A stretch of DNA of 36,195 nt from an uncultured Clostridium sp. (GCA_900553225.1 USCV01000013.1:1-36195), one strand, 5' to 3'. Positions 9,152 through 17,655 are shown, counted from the first letter of the stretch. Made by a program: numbers and translations. The notes: generated from the sequence alone by a model not told the origin.

Positions 9152-9328
9152 TTAGTCATTTGCTTCCTCTGGAGCTTCAACTGGGCAAACTCCTGCACAA
9201 GTTCCACAGCCAATACAAGCATCTTGGTCAATAATATATTTGTCTTCTCCTTGAGATATACAACCAACTGGGCATTCTGCTGCACAAGCACCACAGCTAA
9301 TACATTTATCAGTAATTTTATATGCCAT
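9152..9328 (-). CDS. 2[4Fe-4S] ferredoxin
   Basis: A 58-residue clostridial-type ferredoxin with two CxxCxxCxxxCP clusters: CISCGACAAECPVGC and CIGCGTCAGVCPVEAP. It is a small soluble low-potential electron carrier. The start ATG at 9328 follows AAGGTGG; a longer reading frame upstream overlaps this ribosome site and was not chosen. It lies 20 nt after the ricT stop, at the end of the lepB-holB-ricT cluster. Confidence 0.95.
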   Translation of the reverse strand: MAYKITDKCISCGACAAECPVGCISQGEDKYIIDQDACIGCGTCAGVCPVEAPEEAND

Positions 9329-9348
9329 AAACTCACCACCTTCCAATT

Positions 9349-10267
9349 TTAAATATCGTCATCTTGATTATTTTCAATCTCTTCTAATTTTTCTAGTTCT
9401 TCTAATTCTTTAAGATTGTTTTTTTCTTCTATATCTATACTTTCCTTTTCATTATTTTTTATTATCTTTATTTCACTTGCATTATATTTTTTAAAAAAGT
9501 AATCTTCTCCATCTGTTAATTTAACTTTTACAATTTCCTTAAGTGTTTCCACATTTTCTACTGTGCCTTCTCCATCAGGAGTTTTTACAATTGAGCCGGG
9601 TCTTGGAAGTCTTTTTAGCTTTTCTTCGTAAACCTCTTGTTCATATTTCAAGCAACACATTAATCTTCCGGCAACTCCCTGAAATTTTTGATGGATTTAA
9701 AGCGATATTTTGCTCTTTAGCCATTTTTATAGATACGGTATCGAAGTTTCCTAAAAAAGAACAACAACAAAGTTCTCTTCCACAAATTCCATTTCCACCA
9801 ATTCTTCTTATTTCATCTCTAACACCTATCTGTCTTAATTCTATTCTAGTTCTAAAAATACTTGCTAAGTCTTTTACTAAATCACGAAAATCAATTCTTC
9901 CATCTGCTGTAAAATAAAATAAAACTTTACTGTTATCAAATTTATATTCTACATCTATTAAATTCATTTTTAACTTATGCTGTTTTATCTTTTGTTCACA
10001 AATTTTAAATGCTTCTGGCTCTTTCTTTTTGTTTGCTTCATAATTAGCTATATCTTCCTTTGTAGCAATTCTAACTATTTTTTTTAATGGAGCTATATTG
10101 TTATCTTGGCTTAAAACTTTCTTTGGGTATACCACAACTTGTCCAAATTCTTCTCCTAGAGATGTTTGAACTATAACATATTGATTCTTGTATACCTTTA
10201 AATTCCCTGGGTCAAAAAAGTATATCTTGCCTGGTCTTTTAAATTTAACCCCTACTACATTCTTCAT
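9349..10267 (-). CDS. ricT: PSP1 domain protein RicT (YaaT), needs a +1 frame change at CGG (9670-9668)
   Basis: RicT is part of the RicA-RicF-RicT complex that works with RNase Y in mRNA maturation and stimulates Spo0A phosphorelay and competence in B. subtilis. Codons 1-199 are the PSP1 domain (VGVKFKRPGKIYFFDPG, FTADGRIDFRDLVKDLA, RIGVRDEIRR-like region, GGNGICGRELCCCSFL, KISGSC). Codon 200 is CGG. In frame 0 only 17 unrelated codons and a stop follow. Skipping the C restores SC-GRLMCCLKYEQ, a highly conserved Cys motif, and 106 residues to the stop at 9349, in all 305 aa. The tail ends in an acidic Glu/Leu-rich stretch. ATG 10267 overlaps the holB stop by 23 nt behind GGGAGG. Confidence 0.92.
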
Positions 10268-11162
10268 TTATTTCCTCCCAAATTTTTATTAATAAGTAAT
10301 CAATACTCATATCGAAATTACTATTAGATGATATTCTCCTTTTTACTTCTTCAATTATTTGCATACAATTTATAAATTCAGCTTGCTTTATGCACAAATT
10401 AGTACCATATGTTTCTTCAAAGAACATTACATTCATATAGTCTAATATTTCATTTATAATCTCTTTATTTTTTGTAAATAATTCAGCTTCTTTTAACACA
10501 TCTAATAATGGTTGTTTATCTATTTTATTAATAATATCTTCAAGTTTTATATAGATATCTCTATTTTCTTTAATATGAATTAGCTTTTTTATGCTTCCAT
10601 TTGCTCTTAAAAGTATTTTATCTTCTATACTTTCATTATTATTAAATTCTTTTAATTCCTCTATGGTCAATTTATTAAATAACATTTTTGTACAACGAGA
10701 TTTTATTGTATTTAATAATTTATCCTCATCTGAAACAATTAAAATTATTACAGTATACTCAGGTGGTTCCTCTAATGTTTTTAGTAAACAATTTTGTGCC
10801 TCCTTTGTCATACTTTCAGCATCATCTATTATATACACTTTTTTTTGACTAATAACAGGTTTTTCATATACCTTTTGTTGGAATTCTCTTATCTGATCAA
10901 TCTTTATATTTTTTCCATCTGGAACTATTTCTTTGAAATCTGGATGGCTTTGTGCTTCAAATTCGATGCATGATTTGCATTCTTCACAATTCTTTTCATT
11001 ACTTAAACATAATATTTTTTTGGCAAATTCTCTAGCAATTAGTTTTTTTCCAATACCATCTATTCCTAAAAACATATAGCTATGACTAATCTTTCCTGAA
11101 AAAACTGCATTTTCTAAAACTTCTTTTTCTTCTTTGTTACCAATTATCTCTTCAAATTTCAA
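10245..11162 (-). CDS. holB: DNA polymerase III delta prime subunit
   Basis: 305 residues of the clamp-loader AAA+ family. A P-loop GIDGIGKK (33-40), the zinc module CLSN...CEECKSC (Cys52, 59, 62, 65), IKIDQIREF, KVYIIDDAESMTKEAQNCLLKTLEEPP and the sensor SRCTKML are all present. It is part of the clamp loader that places the sliding clamp on DNA. It lies 22 nt after lepB and overlaps ricT, the holB-ricT pairing being conserved in Firmicutes. Confidence 0.93.
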   Translation of the reverse strand: MKFEEIIGNKEEKEVLENAVFSGKISHSYMFLGIDGIGKKLIAREFAKKILCLSNEKNCEECKSCIEFEAQSHPDFKEIVPDGKNIKIDQIREFQQKVYEKPVISQKKVYIIDDAESMTKEAQNCLLKTLEEPPEYTVIILIVSDEDKLLNTIKSRCTKMLFNKLTIEELKEFNNNESIEDKILLRANGSIKKLIHIKENRDIYIKLEDIINKIDKQPLLDVLKEAELFTKNKEIINEILDYMNVMFFEETYGTNLCIKQAEFINCMQIIEEVKRRISSNSNFDMSIDYLLIKIWEEINEECSRG

Positions 11163-11184
11163 ATGATTTTACCTCCGAATTTGG

Positions 11185-11832
11185 TTATTTTACTTTTCCA
11201 AACTTATTTAGTGGCCAAAAACGAAATGCTACTTTACTTTCAATTTTCTTAATTGGAACACATCCAAATCTTCTACAATCAGTTGATTGTGAACGGTTAT
11301 CGCCCATTGCAAATACACAATCATCTGGTACTACAAGATCTGTAAATACTCCTTCTGTATCGCCTGTATAAACATCATCATTTAAATAACTTTCTTGTAA
11401 TTCTTCTCCATTTATGTACACTTTTCCATTTTCTATTTTGACATGTTCTCCAGGAAGTGCAATTACTCTTTTAATAAAGCTTACTTTATTTATCTCTAAA
11501 ACATAATAAGTAAATTTATTCCATAACCCCTTAGGCTCATTTTCATATTTTGCAACAGGATTTTGAAAATTGGCTTCATTTGCTGAAACATATGATGTAC
11601 TTGGTGCTTCAAAAGTAATTATTTCTCCTCTTTTTGGTGTTTGATGAATTGTTCTAGACCACCTGTTTAGCCACAATCTTTGGTCTTGTAATAATGTAGG
11701 AACCATTGAATTTTGTTTTACAACTGTAGGTGTTCCAACAAAATATCTAATTAATATTGCAATTACAATTGCAATTAAAATACAATATACCCATTCTAAT
11801 ATACTTTTTTGTTTATCTGTTAATAATATCAT
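11185..11832 (-). CDS. lepB: signal peptidase I
   Basis: 215 residues with one N-terminal membrane anchor (residues 12-33) and the type I signal peptidase boxes: the catalytic serine in NSMVPTL (Ser42), LNRW, RGEIITFE, the catalytic lysine in FIKRVIALPG (Lys121), GKVYINGEEL, and MGDNRSQSTDCRRFG. It removes signal peptides on the outer face of the membrane. AGAGGAAG precedes ATG 11832. The neighbours holB and ricT downstream suggest co-transcription. Confidence 0.94.
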   Translation of the reverse strand: MILLTDKQKSILEWVYCILIAIVIAILIRYFVGTPTVVKQNSMVPTLLQDQRLWLNRWSRTIHQTPKRGEIITFEAPSTSYVSANEANFQNPVAKYENEPKGLWNKFTYYVLEINKVSFIKRVIALPGEHVKIENGKVYINGEELQESYLNDDVYTGDTEGVFTDLVVPDDCVFAMGDNRSQSTDCRRFGCVPIKKIESKVAFRFWPLNKFGKVK

Positions 11833-11888
11833 TTTTTATAACTTCCTCTCATACTTTTATATATAACGCATTCATTATACTTTATTTA

Positions 11889-13364
11889 CTATTCTTTTTC
11901 AAGATGATTTTGTTTGATTGTTGGAATTCTTATTACAACTTCTGTACCTTTTTGAGGTTCACTTTTAATATCAATGCTTCCATTATTTCTGTCTAAAATT
12001 TCCTTTGCAATCGATAATCCTAAACCTGTACCTCCCATTTGACGTGTTCTTGCTTTATCAACTCTATAAAATCTTTCAAAGATTCTAGCTAAATCCTCTT
12101 CTGGTATACCTATTCCATTATCAATTACTTTTATATATGCGTCATTATAAACAAATCCAACATAAATTTTTATGTTACCATTTTCATTTGTATATTTAAT
12201 ACTATTAGTTAAAATATTCAAGATTACTCTTTCTATTCCATATTTATCTGCCACTACTGGCGGAACATTTGCTGTTACAAAGCATTCGACATGATGGTGC
12301 TTTTTTTTAATTTCAATTTGCAATTTCTCTTGGCATTTTTTTACAAGCTCTCCTAAATCAAACTCTACTTTTTCATCTTGTATGTTATTGTTGTCATGTT
12401 TAGAAAGAGTTAATAAATCTGTTACAAGTTTTGCCATTCTCCTTGCTTCAGTTGCAATTACATTTAAAAATCTCTCTTGCGTATTTTTATCATAATCTCC
12501 TTCAAGAAGTGTATCTGCATATCCCATAATTGATGTTATTGGGGTTTTCAATTCATGAGATACGTCTGCAACAAATTCTTTTCTCATATTATCTAATTTT
12601 ACATGTTCTGTAATATCTTGAATTAAAACAATAACACCAGAATTCTTATCATTTCTATCTTTGAATGTTTTAAATAGAATCGTTACATATCTATTTCCAA
12701 TGCTAACTTTTTGTTCTGAAGAAGTAAGCTCATCTAAATAAATTAACTTTTCTAGATTAACCTCTACTTTTATTCTTTTAAAAATACTATCAAAATTATT
12801 ATCTTCTTTTTCGAGCTCTAGTAATGAAATTGCAGCAGGATTTATATAAATAACCTCTCCTTTTAAATTAAATGCAATAATTCCATCTGTCATATGTACT
12901 AAAATTGTTTCAATTTGTTTTTTCTGTTCTTTTATATTGTTTAAATCTTCATTTAGATCCTTGGTAATTAGTTGAAAAGCACTAATAAATTCATTTTGTT
13001 CACCACTTGTCTTTTGTTTTATTAAATATTTATTTTTTTCTTGTTCTAAGTTATCTTTATTCTCTTCAAATATTTTAATAAAGTTCGTTATTGGGGCAAC
13101 AATCTTTTTTACCGAAAAAATACCAACAATAGTTAGAGTAATTAAATAAAAAAACATACATATACCAGTTATTAATTTCATACTATTTATTTTTTCAGTA
13201 AAGACTTTCGAAATTTCTAAACTGCTACTCTCATCTATATTTTCAATTACAAGTTGATTAATGTTTCCTATTTCATTAATGCTTATTATACCAATTGTTC
13301 CAATCGCTAATAATCCAAATATTATAAATACGACTATCATTTTTATTTGTGTATTTTTTATCAT
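11889..13364 (-). CDS. walK: sensor histidine kinase WalK (VicK)
   Basis: 491 residues. Two membrane helices (about 9-28 and 62-84) flank a short extracellular loop. A HAMP-like linker, a PAS domain (about 145-250, IETILVHMTDGIIAFN) and HisKA with DVSHELKTPITSIMGYAD (phosphoacceptor His about residue 269) follow. The HATPase domain shows NILTNSIKYTNENG, VIDNGIGIPEEDLARIFERFY and GGTGLGLSIAKEI. WalK controls the essential cell-wall regulon with WalR. The short outer loop, about 35 aa, is much smaller than the PAS-like sensor loop of Bacillus WalK, as in many Clostridia, so its ligand may differ. Confidence 0.88.
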   Translation of the reverse strand: MIKNTQIKMIVVFIIFGLLAIGTIGIISINEIGNINQLVIENIDESSSLEISKVFTEKINSMKLITGICMFFYLITLTIVGIFSVKKIVAPITNFIKIFEENKDNLEQEKNKYLIKQKTSGEQNEFISAFQLITKDLNEDLNNIKEQKKQIETILVHMTDGIIAFNLKGEVIYINPAAISLLELEKEDNNFDSIFKRIKVEVNLEKLIYLDELTSSEQKVSIGNRYVTILFKTFKDRNDKNSGVIVLIQDITEHVKLDNMRKEFVADVSHELKTPITSIMGYADTLLEGDYDKNTQERFLNVIATEARRMAKLVTDLLTLSKHDNNNIQDEKVEFDLGELVKKCQEKLQIEIKKKHHHVECFVTANVPPVVADKYGIERVILNILTNSIKYTNENGNIKIYVGFVYNDAYIKVIDNGIGIPEEDLARIFERFYRVDKARTRQMGGTGLGLSIAKEILDRNNGSIDIKSEPQKGTEVVIRIPTIKQNHLEKE

Positions 13365-13398
13365 AAAAATCCCTACCTTGGTTTAAACTAAATTTAAA

Positions 13399-13444
13399 AC
13401 ATCAAATCTAGTCTTTTGAAGCTAAAAGACTAAAGACCTGATGT
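13399..13444 (-). terminator. two-tier hairpin between walR and walK
   Basis: An inner perfect 9-bp stem TAGTCTTTT / AAAAGACTA (13409-13417 with 13424-13432) sits in an outer 6-bp stem ACATCA / TGATGT (13399-13404 with 13439-13444). On the minus strand it is followed by TTTTAAATTT. It begins seven bases after the walR stop and could weaken transcription into walK or mark an mRNA processing site. Confidence 0.5.
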
Positions 13445-13450
13445 TTATAT

Positions 13451-14188
13451 TTATTTTGATGAAATATAATATCCTACTCCCCTTTTGGTAATAAGTATTT
13501 TAGGATTTGAGGTATCTTTTTCTATTTTTTCTCTAATCCTTCTAACTGTAACATCTACTGTTCTGATATCTCCATAATATTCATATCCCCACACTTTTTC
13601 TAAAAGGACCTCTCTTGTTACTACTTGTCCTGGTTGTTTTGCCAAGTACTTTAACACTTCAAATTCTCTTAGTGTAAGATTTATTTCTCTACCTCTTATT
13701 TTTACTTCAAATTTATCTAAGTCTAAATATAAATCTCCTACCTCTATTTTATTTTGCTTTTTAGGCTTAATTTCTTCCTTTACATCTTCCACTGGCTCTT
13801 GTGAAACTTCGACTTTTCTTAAGTTTGCTTTTACTCTTGCCATTAATTCCCTTACACTAAAAGGTTTTGTAACATAATCGTCCGCTCCTAATTCTAGACC
13901 CAATATTTTATCAATTTCTTCATCTTTTGCAGATAGAATAAGAATTGGAACATTTAATGTATGTCTTATCTTTTTGCATACAGCTAATCCATCCATTCTT
14001 GGTAACATTACATCTAGTAAAATCAAATCCGGTTTTTTAGCTATTGCTAATTCTACAGCTGTTTCTCCATCATATGCCTCTAATGTTTCATATCCTTCTT
14101 TTTGCAAATTATATACTAAAATATCAACAATTGGTTTTTCATCATCCACAATTAATATTGTTTTTTTCCCTTTTATGGTATTGTCCAA
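13451..14188 (-). CDS. walR: response regulator WalR (OmpR family)
   Basis: 245 residues. The receiver domain shows ILIVDDEK, the phosphoacceptor aspartate in LILLDVMLPRMDG, ILSAKDEE and VTKPFSVRELMARV. A charged linker of about 25 aa follows, then the OmpR winged helix (LTLREFEVLKYLAKQPGQVV, VWGYEYYGDIRTVDVTVRRIREKIE, LITKRGVGYY). It binds WalR boxes upstream of cell-wall hydrolase genes. TTG at 14188 is chosen because GGAGG (14201-14197) stands 8 nt before it; the ATG at 14203 overlaps that ribosome site. It precedes walK with an 86-nt gap. Confidence 0.93.
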   Translation of the reverse strand: MDNTIKGKKTILIVDDEKPIVDILVYNLQKEGYETLEAYDGETAVELAIAKKPDLILLDVMLPRMDGLAVCKKIRHTLNVPILILSAKDEEIDKILGLELGADDYVTKPFSVRELMARVKANLRKVEVSQEPVEDVKEEIKPKKQNKIEVGDLYLDLDKFEVKIRGREINLTLREFEVLKYLAKQPGQVVTREVLLEKVWGYEYYGDIRTVDVTVRRIREKIEKDTSNPKILITKRGVGYYISSK

Positions 14189-14244
14189 AATACATACCTC
14201 CATTCTTTGTCTCTTTTACTATATATTTTTTACTTTCTCTTCCT

Positions 14245-14273
14245 TTTATATCACATTTCTTAGTTTTCCACAA
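14245..14273 (-). promoter_or_regulatory. walR: sigma-A type promoter of walRK
   Basis: On the minus strand TTGTGG (14273-14268), a 17-nt spacer and TATAAA (14250-14245) with an extended TGA before the -10 box. It lies 57 nt before the walR start and downstream of the terminator of the glucan synthase gene, so walRK forms its own unit. Confidence 0.65.
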
Positions 14274-14384
14274 GTTTTTTCTTGAAATATTTATATTCAC
14301 TACTCCTTTTAATTCACTAAAAAATAAAAAGCTGAATATATGATACAAGTTAAAGATTGAGTTACTATTTTAATTTACATATAT

Positions 14385-14419
14385 AAATAAGACCTTTCAG
14401 ATAACGAAAGATCTTATTT
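14385..14419 (-). terminator. intrinsic terminator of the glucan synthase gene
   Basis: A 14-bp stem (14385-14398 with 14406-14419; AAATAAGA and CTTTC arms, one G-U pair on the minus-strand transcript) with a 7-nt loop, followed by a T-rich tract in minus direction. It begins three bases after the stop codon at 14422. Confidence 0.8.
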
Positions 14420-14421
14420 CT

Positions 14422-14906
14422 TTATACAATTACTTCAATATTGTATATTTTTCCATTACTGCTACCGTCATCAAGTAGAATGCGATTTTCATGTTCTACT
14501 CCATTAATTAAAACTTTACTTACACCTTTATTTATACCACTATTGTTTGAAACTTTTATATTATAAATGCTGTTTTTGAATTTATATCTTATAGAATATT
14601 CCTTCCATTCATTTGGAATACTTGGAGATATACTTAGATATCCATTTTCAACATTTAATCCTAAAATATACTTTATACCAGCTGTATACATCCAACTACT
14701 AGAACCTGTATACCATGTCCATCCACCTCTTCCGGCTAAATTTCCTTGTCCGTAGATATCAGCTGCAATAATATATGGTTCTACTTTGTACTTATTAGCC
14801 GCTTCTTTTGTTCTTGCATGCTCAATTGGATTTATCATACGGAAATATTCAGTTGCTTTGTCTCCAAAACCTAACATACTTTCTGCAATAATTACCCAAC
14901 AACTTG
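14422..14906 (-). pseudogene. cyclic beta-1,2-glucan synthase-like gene, segment 4 (GH94 C-terminal end), cut off by the mobile element
   Basis: The frame reads from the element boundary (14906) as ASCWVIIAESMLGFGDKA, NPIEHARTKEAANKYKVEPY, GRGGWTWYTGSSSWMYTA, GLNVENG to the stop at 14422. This is the end of the GH94 alpha-barrel and the C-terminal beta domain of glycoside phosphorylases. It joins in frame to segment 3 when bases 14907-29731 are removed. Alone it lacks a promoter and a good start (the first ATG is 14877), so it is probably silent while the element is inserted. It is followed by the terminator at 14385-14419. Confidence 0.85.
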
Positions 14907-14927
14907 CATGTGTATATTGTTGTTGTG
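14907..14927. repeat. left attachment site (attL) with inner recombinase arm
   Basis: Bases 14907-14920 (CATGTGTATATTGT) match 13 of 14 bases at 29732-29745. The inner arm 14915-14927 (TATTGTTGTTGTG) mirrors the inner arm at the other end in 12 of 13 positions. An additional 8-bp inverted repeat, GTTGTGAC / GTCACAAC (14922-14929 with 14952-14959), lies just inside. The shared core where crossover must lie is CATGTGT. Confidence 0.8.
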
Positions 14928-14964
14928 ACCATTTTTTATTCTCTCTTTTATGTCACAACTTCTG

Positions 14965-16602
14965 TTATACAGCTTTTCTCTCATATTCTTTTTTAGCACA
15001 TATAAATTTTTCTAAATTATCATTTAATTCTTGTAGTGGCTTAAAGTTAAAATATATATCCACTTGTTTGTCACTATGAATTTCTATTTTTTCTATAAAT
15101 TCTCTAATTATTTCTTTTGATGGTTTCTCCATATTAAGAAACTCTTCTATTAAATTATCTAATCTACTTTCACTTTTTGTCTTATCACTTTCTCCAGATA
15201 GCTCTTGTTCAAGCTCTTTAATGCTCTGTTCATATCCTTTTACACACTCTTTTATTCTATTTGCATTTTTCATATATTCATCAAGTGTGATAATTCCTGC
15301 TAATCTATCATCATACATTACTTCTAGCTTTCTAGTTTCTTTTTCAATTGTTTCTTTAAAGGAATCTATTTGCTTTTTTATACAAAGTTCTTCAGACTGC
15401 TTTGATTTAGATTGTTTTGCAATTTCTTCTAGTTTTTTTGTATTGGTGTATTCTTTGCAAACTTCTCTTAAAACTTCTAGCATTTGTTCTTCAAAAACTT
15501 GATAATTAAAATTGTGTGGCGAACATACATCAAATTTTCCAAACCTTCCATATCTTTGACATCTGCCATAGATATTTCCATTTTTATCTGGACTTCTTAT
15601 TCCAATATATCCTTTGCAATCATAACATCTAAGTAATCCCTTAAATAAATAATCATTTTGAACTACTCTTGATCCTTTAGTTGCATTAATTACTTTCTTT
15701 GCTCTTTCAAAATCTTCTTTACTTATAATGGCTTCATGCATATTTTCTATTTTTATCCAATCTTCTTCAGGTAAATTTATAAATTTCTTTGATTTAAAAC
15801 TTACCTTTTTTTTCTTTCCTTGTATAACTGTTCCTGTATATATCTCGTTTGAAAGAATAAATCTTACAGTAGATTGTTGCCATAAACCATAAGTTAAAGA
15901 TTTTGCTCCTCTATTTCTTTTATTATAATCTGATGGAATTGGAATTTTCTTTTTACTTAAGTAATCTGCAATTTGCATTGTACCAAAACCTGCTAAATAT
16001 TTTTCATATATTAGTTTTACAACATTTGCTGCCTCTTCATCTATTATTAAATGGTATTTGTTTTCTGGATCTTTTTTATAGCCATAAGGTGCTGTTCCTA
16101 AATATTCTCCTTGTTTTCTCTTTGATTGTAAAACACTATTTATTTTTTTAGATGTATCTTTAGCATACATTTCATTTAATATTGATTTAAATGGTGCTAT
16201 ATCATTATTTGAATTATCATAAGCAGTATCTATGTTATCTAATATTGCAACAAATCTAACTTCATGTTCTGGAAAATAATTTTCAATATATAACCCTGAT
16301 TGCACATAGTTTCTCCCAAGTCTTGATAAATCTTTAGTAATAACCATATTTATTTTACCTAATTCAATATCTGCAATCATTTTATTAAATCCTGGTCTAT
16401 CAAAACTTGTACCACTTACTCCGTCATCAACATATTCTGATATAAAATTTAATTTGTTTTGTCTAATATATTGCATTAGCAAAGTTCTTTGGTTACCAAT
16501 ACTTTCACTTTCTTGATACTTTTCTTTTTCTTCATCTTCTCTTGAAAGTCTAATGTATATACCTACTTTATAATCAATATTATTCATTATTGTATAGCTC
16601 AC
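14965..16602 (-). CDS. large serine recombinase (TnpX-like integrase)
   Basis: 545 residues. The N-terminal resolvase domain has YIRLSRED with the catalytic serine, DGVSGTSFDRPGF, ITKDLSRLGRN and the ISNEMYAKD-like NEMYAKDTSKK. A recombinase domain follows (LGTAPYGYKKD, EEAANVVKLIYEKY, SNEIYTGTVIQG), then a zinc ribbon (CYDCKG ... GRCQRYG ... DVC) and a coiled coil (about residues 390-470). Such enzymes insert and excise DNA between short att sites without host factors, excision often needing a directionality factor. GTG at 16602 is chosen because AAGGAGG stands 5 nt before it. The stop is 45 bp from the left core, the typical place for an integrase. Confidence 0.93.
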   Translation of the reverse strand: MSYTIMNNIDYKVGIYIRLSREDEEKEKYQESESIGNQRTLLMQYIRQNKLNFISEYVDDGVSGTSFDRPGFNKMIADIELGKINMVITKDLSRLGRNYVQSGLYIENYFPEHEVRFVAILDNIDTAYDNSNNDIAPFKSILNEMYAKDTSKKINSVLQSKRKQGEYLGTAPYGYKKDPENKYHLIIDEEAANVVKLIYEKYLAGFGTMQIADYLSKKKIPIPSDYNKRNRGAKSLTYGLWQQSTVRFILSNEIYTGTVIQGKKKKVSFKSKKFINLPEEDWIKIENMHEAIISKEDFERAKKVINATKGSRVVQNDYLFKGLLRCYDCKGYIGIRSPDKNGNIYGRCQRYGRFGKFDVCSPHNFNYQVFEEQMLEVLREVCKEYTNTKKLEEIAKQSKSKQSEELCIKKQIDSFKETIEKETRKLEVMYDDRLAGIITLDEYMKNANRIKECVKGYEQSIKELEQELSGESDKTKSESRLDNLIEEFLNMEKPSKEIIREFIEKIEIHSDKQVDIYFNFKPLQELNDNLEKFICAKKEYERKAV

Positions 16603-16627
16603 TTTTTCCTCCTTCCTGCTAAAAATA

Positions 16628-16675
16628 ATGAGATAATATTGATACTCTTGCAAACATTATACCATATTATCTCAT
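16628..16675 (-). promoter_or_regulatory. recombinase promoter inside a 12-bp inverted repeat (likely operator)
   Basis: On the minus strand an extended -10 box TGGTATAAT (TATAAT 16661-16656) lies 54 nt before the GTG start. It is flanked by a perfect 12-bp inverted repeat, ATGAGATAATAT (16628-16639) and ATATTATCTCAT (16664-16675). The arrangement is that of a repressor operator, though a leader stem is also possible. A good -35 box is not evident. Confidence 0.6.
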
Positions 16676-16694
16676 CAAATACCATTATTTCATT

Positions 16695-16829
16695 TTATTT
16701 CTTAGCTGTTTTCAAACAATAATTTCCAAATGCTCTTTCAATAACTTTCTCCAATGCTTCTCCTTTTTCATTAAAAAATACATTTATCTTAAAATTATTC
16801 TTTTTCTTATATTTCTTTTTTTGTTCCAA
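16695..16829 (-). CDS. TnpW-like small transposon protein
   Basis: 44 residues with an N-terminal run of lysines and the core FKINVFFNEKGEALEKVIERA. This resembles the KVNVHFSE... region of TnpW-type small proteins that sit beside serine recombinases in Tn4451 and Tn1549-like elements. Their role is not established. TTG at 16829 follows GAGGAG with 8-nt spacing, and the stop is TAA at 16695. It lies just upstream of the recombinase promoter and downstream of the structured segment 16879-16990. Confidence 0.6.
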   Translation of the reverse strand: MEQKKKYKKKNNFKINVFFNEKGEALEKVIERAFGNYCLKTAKK

Positions 16830-16878
16830 TAGCCTCACTCCTCTTGTTTTATTTTTTCCAAATTTTAGTTTTTTATAC

Positions 16879-16990
16879 AGTTACAAGTGGATTTGCTCCC
16901 ATATGAGATTTGCCCTCATTCCTGCTTTACAGAATCGCCCCTTTACATCACGTTAGCCAGACGAAAGTATCATTATTCGTGCTTGTAACT
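16879..16990 (-). ncRNA. candidate structured RNA or leader closed by a 9-bp stem
   Basis: A 112-nt segment bounded by AGTTACAAG and CTTGTAACT (16879-16887 with 16982-16990). It is distinctly richer in G and C than its surroundings, with several inner hairpins. On the minus strand these include ACGAA...TTTCGT, ATTCTG...CAGGAAT and TGAG...CTCA, and GCAAATC occurs twice. It lies 50 nt upstream of the TnpW-like gene and could be its leader. It could also serve the plus-strand promoter side. I do not recognise a known RNA family. Confidence 0.4.
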
Positions 16991-17022
16991 ACTATTTAAT
17001 TCTCAATGTACATTTCCATTTT

Positions 17023-17051
17023 TTGACTTTTTCGATTTTTTGTAGTAAAAT
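17023..17051 (+). promoter_or_regulatory. sigma-A type promoter for the plus-strand pair
   Basis: TTGACT (17023-17028), a 17-nt spacer and TAAAAT (17046-17051). It stands 112 nt before the TTG start at 17164. This rules out longer reading frames beginning at 17023 as the real gene. Confidence 0.7.
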
Positions 17052-17163
17052 TATGTCGATTAAGTGTTGTATACATTGTAAGTGCAATTTTTTAAAATTC
17101 ACACTGTACAATCTCAAAAAATTTTTCATTAATTTTAGGTTGTTTGATGTGGAGGTGTTAAAA

Positions 17164-17655
17164 TTGAGTTTTAAACTGGCTTTTGACAAGAATTTAGGAC
17201 TAGAGCTTTTTGTTTTTAAACATATGTATTATGATAAAAGTAAAAAAATATTTTTTTCATCATATAACACTGAGCATATGATTGATGCAATAGGTTCTTT
17301 TCTACTCATATTTTTAAATACAGATTTTGAAGATGATGAAGATTGCAGATCTTTTGTTTTTTGGTTTTGTTTTGAAAACTTATATTATAGAAAATATCCT
17401 AAAATTAAGAAGGCAAATCAATACTCATCAACATATTTAAAACTTTCATTTTCTGAATTTAATAAAGAACTTGATAGAATTATAAAAGAATATAAAGAAG
17501 AATTTTTATATCTTAAATATACTTTATTAAAAAATCTAAGATTACCATATGATACCAACTTCTTTAGGCAATATGATGATGCATTAGAATTAACTCAAGA
17601 AGATATACAAAATATAATACAAGAAGAAAAAAATATTATGAAGATAAATCAATGA
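17164..17655 (+). CDS. mobile-element protein of unknown function, partner of the DUF6076-like protein
   Basis: 163 residues, starting with TTG at 17164, six bases after GGAGGTG. The protein is rich in aromatic and charged residues (FVFKHMYYDKSKKIFFSSYNTEH, FVFWFCFENLYYRKYPKIKK). It appears all-alpha at the C-terminus (KELDRIIKEYKEEFLYLKYTLLKNL) and shows no enzyme motif. It overlaps the next gene by four bases (ATGA), so the two products are probably made together and interact. It is transcribed opposite to the rest of the element. Confidence 0.6.
   Translation: MSFKLAFDKNLGLELFVFKHMYYDKSKKIFFSSYNTEHMIDAIGSFLLIFLNTDFEDDEDCRSFVFWFCFENLYYRKYPKIKKANQYSSTYLKLSFSEFNKELDRIIKEYKEEFLYLKYTLLKNLRLPYDTNFFRQYDDALELTQEDIQNIIQEEKNIMKINQ

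Noticed and set aside
9052..9339. 95-codon minus-strand frame overlapping the ferredoxin gene
   Set aside because: It is the shifted frame of the ferredoxin gene and runs through the terminator.
9660..9680. Explaining the ricT frame change by an extra G in the GGG before AGT
   Set aside because: It would give SGVAGRLMCC; removing the C of CGG gives SGSCGRLMCC, which keeps the conserved cysteine and follows the rule seen at the other sites.
14422..14877. A separate small gene starting at ATG 14877
   Set aside because: It is the 3' end of the glucan synthase gene; the frame continues upstream to the element boundary and no ribosome site precedes 14877.
17023..17163. Long reading frame starting at 17023 as the real start of the plus-strand gene
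   Set aside because: It begins inside the promoter; GGAGGTG with TTG at 17164 is a far better start.
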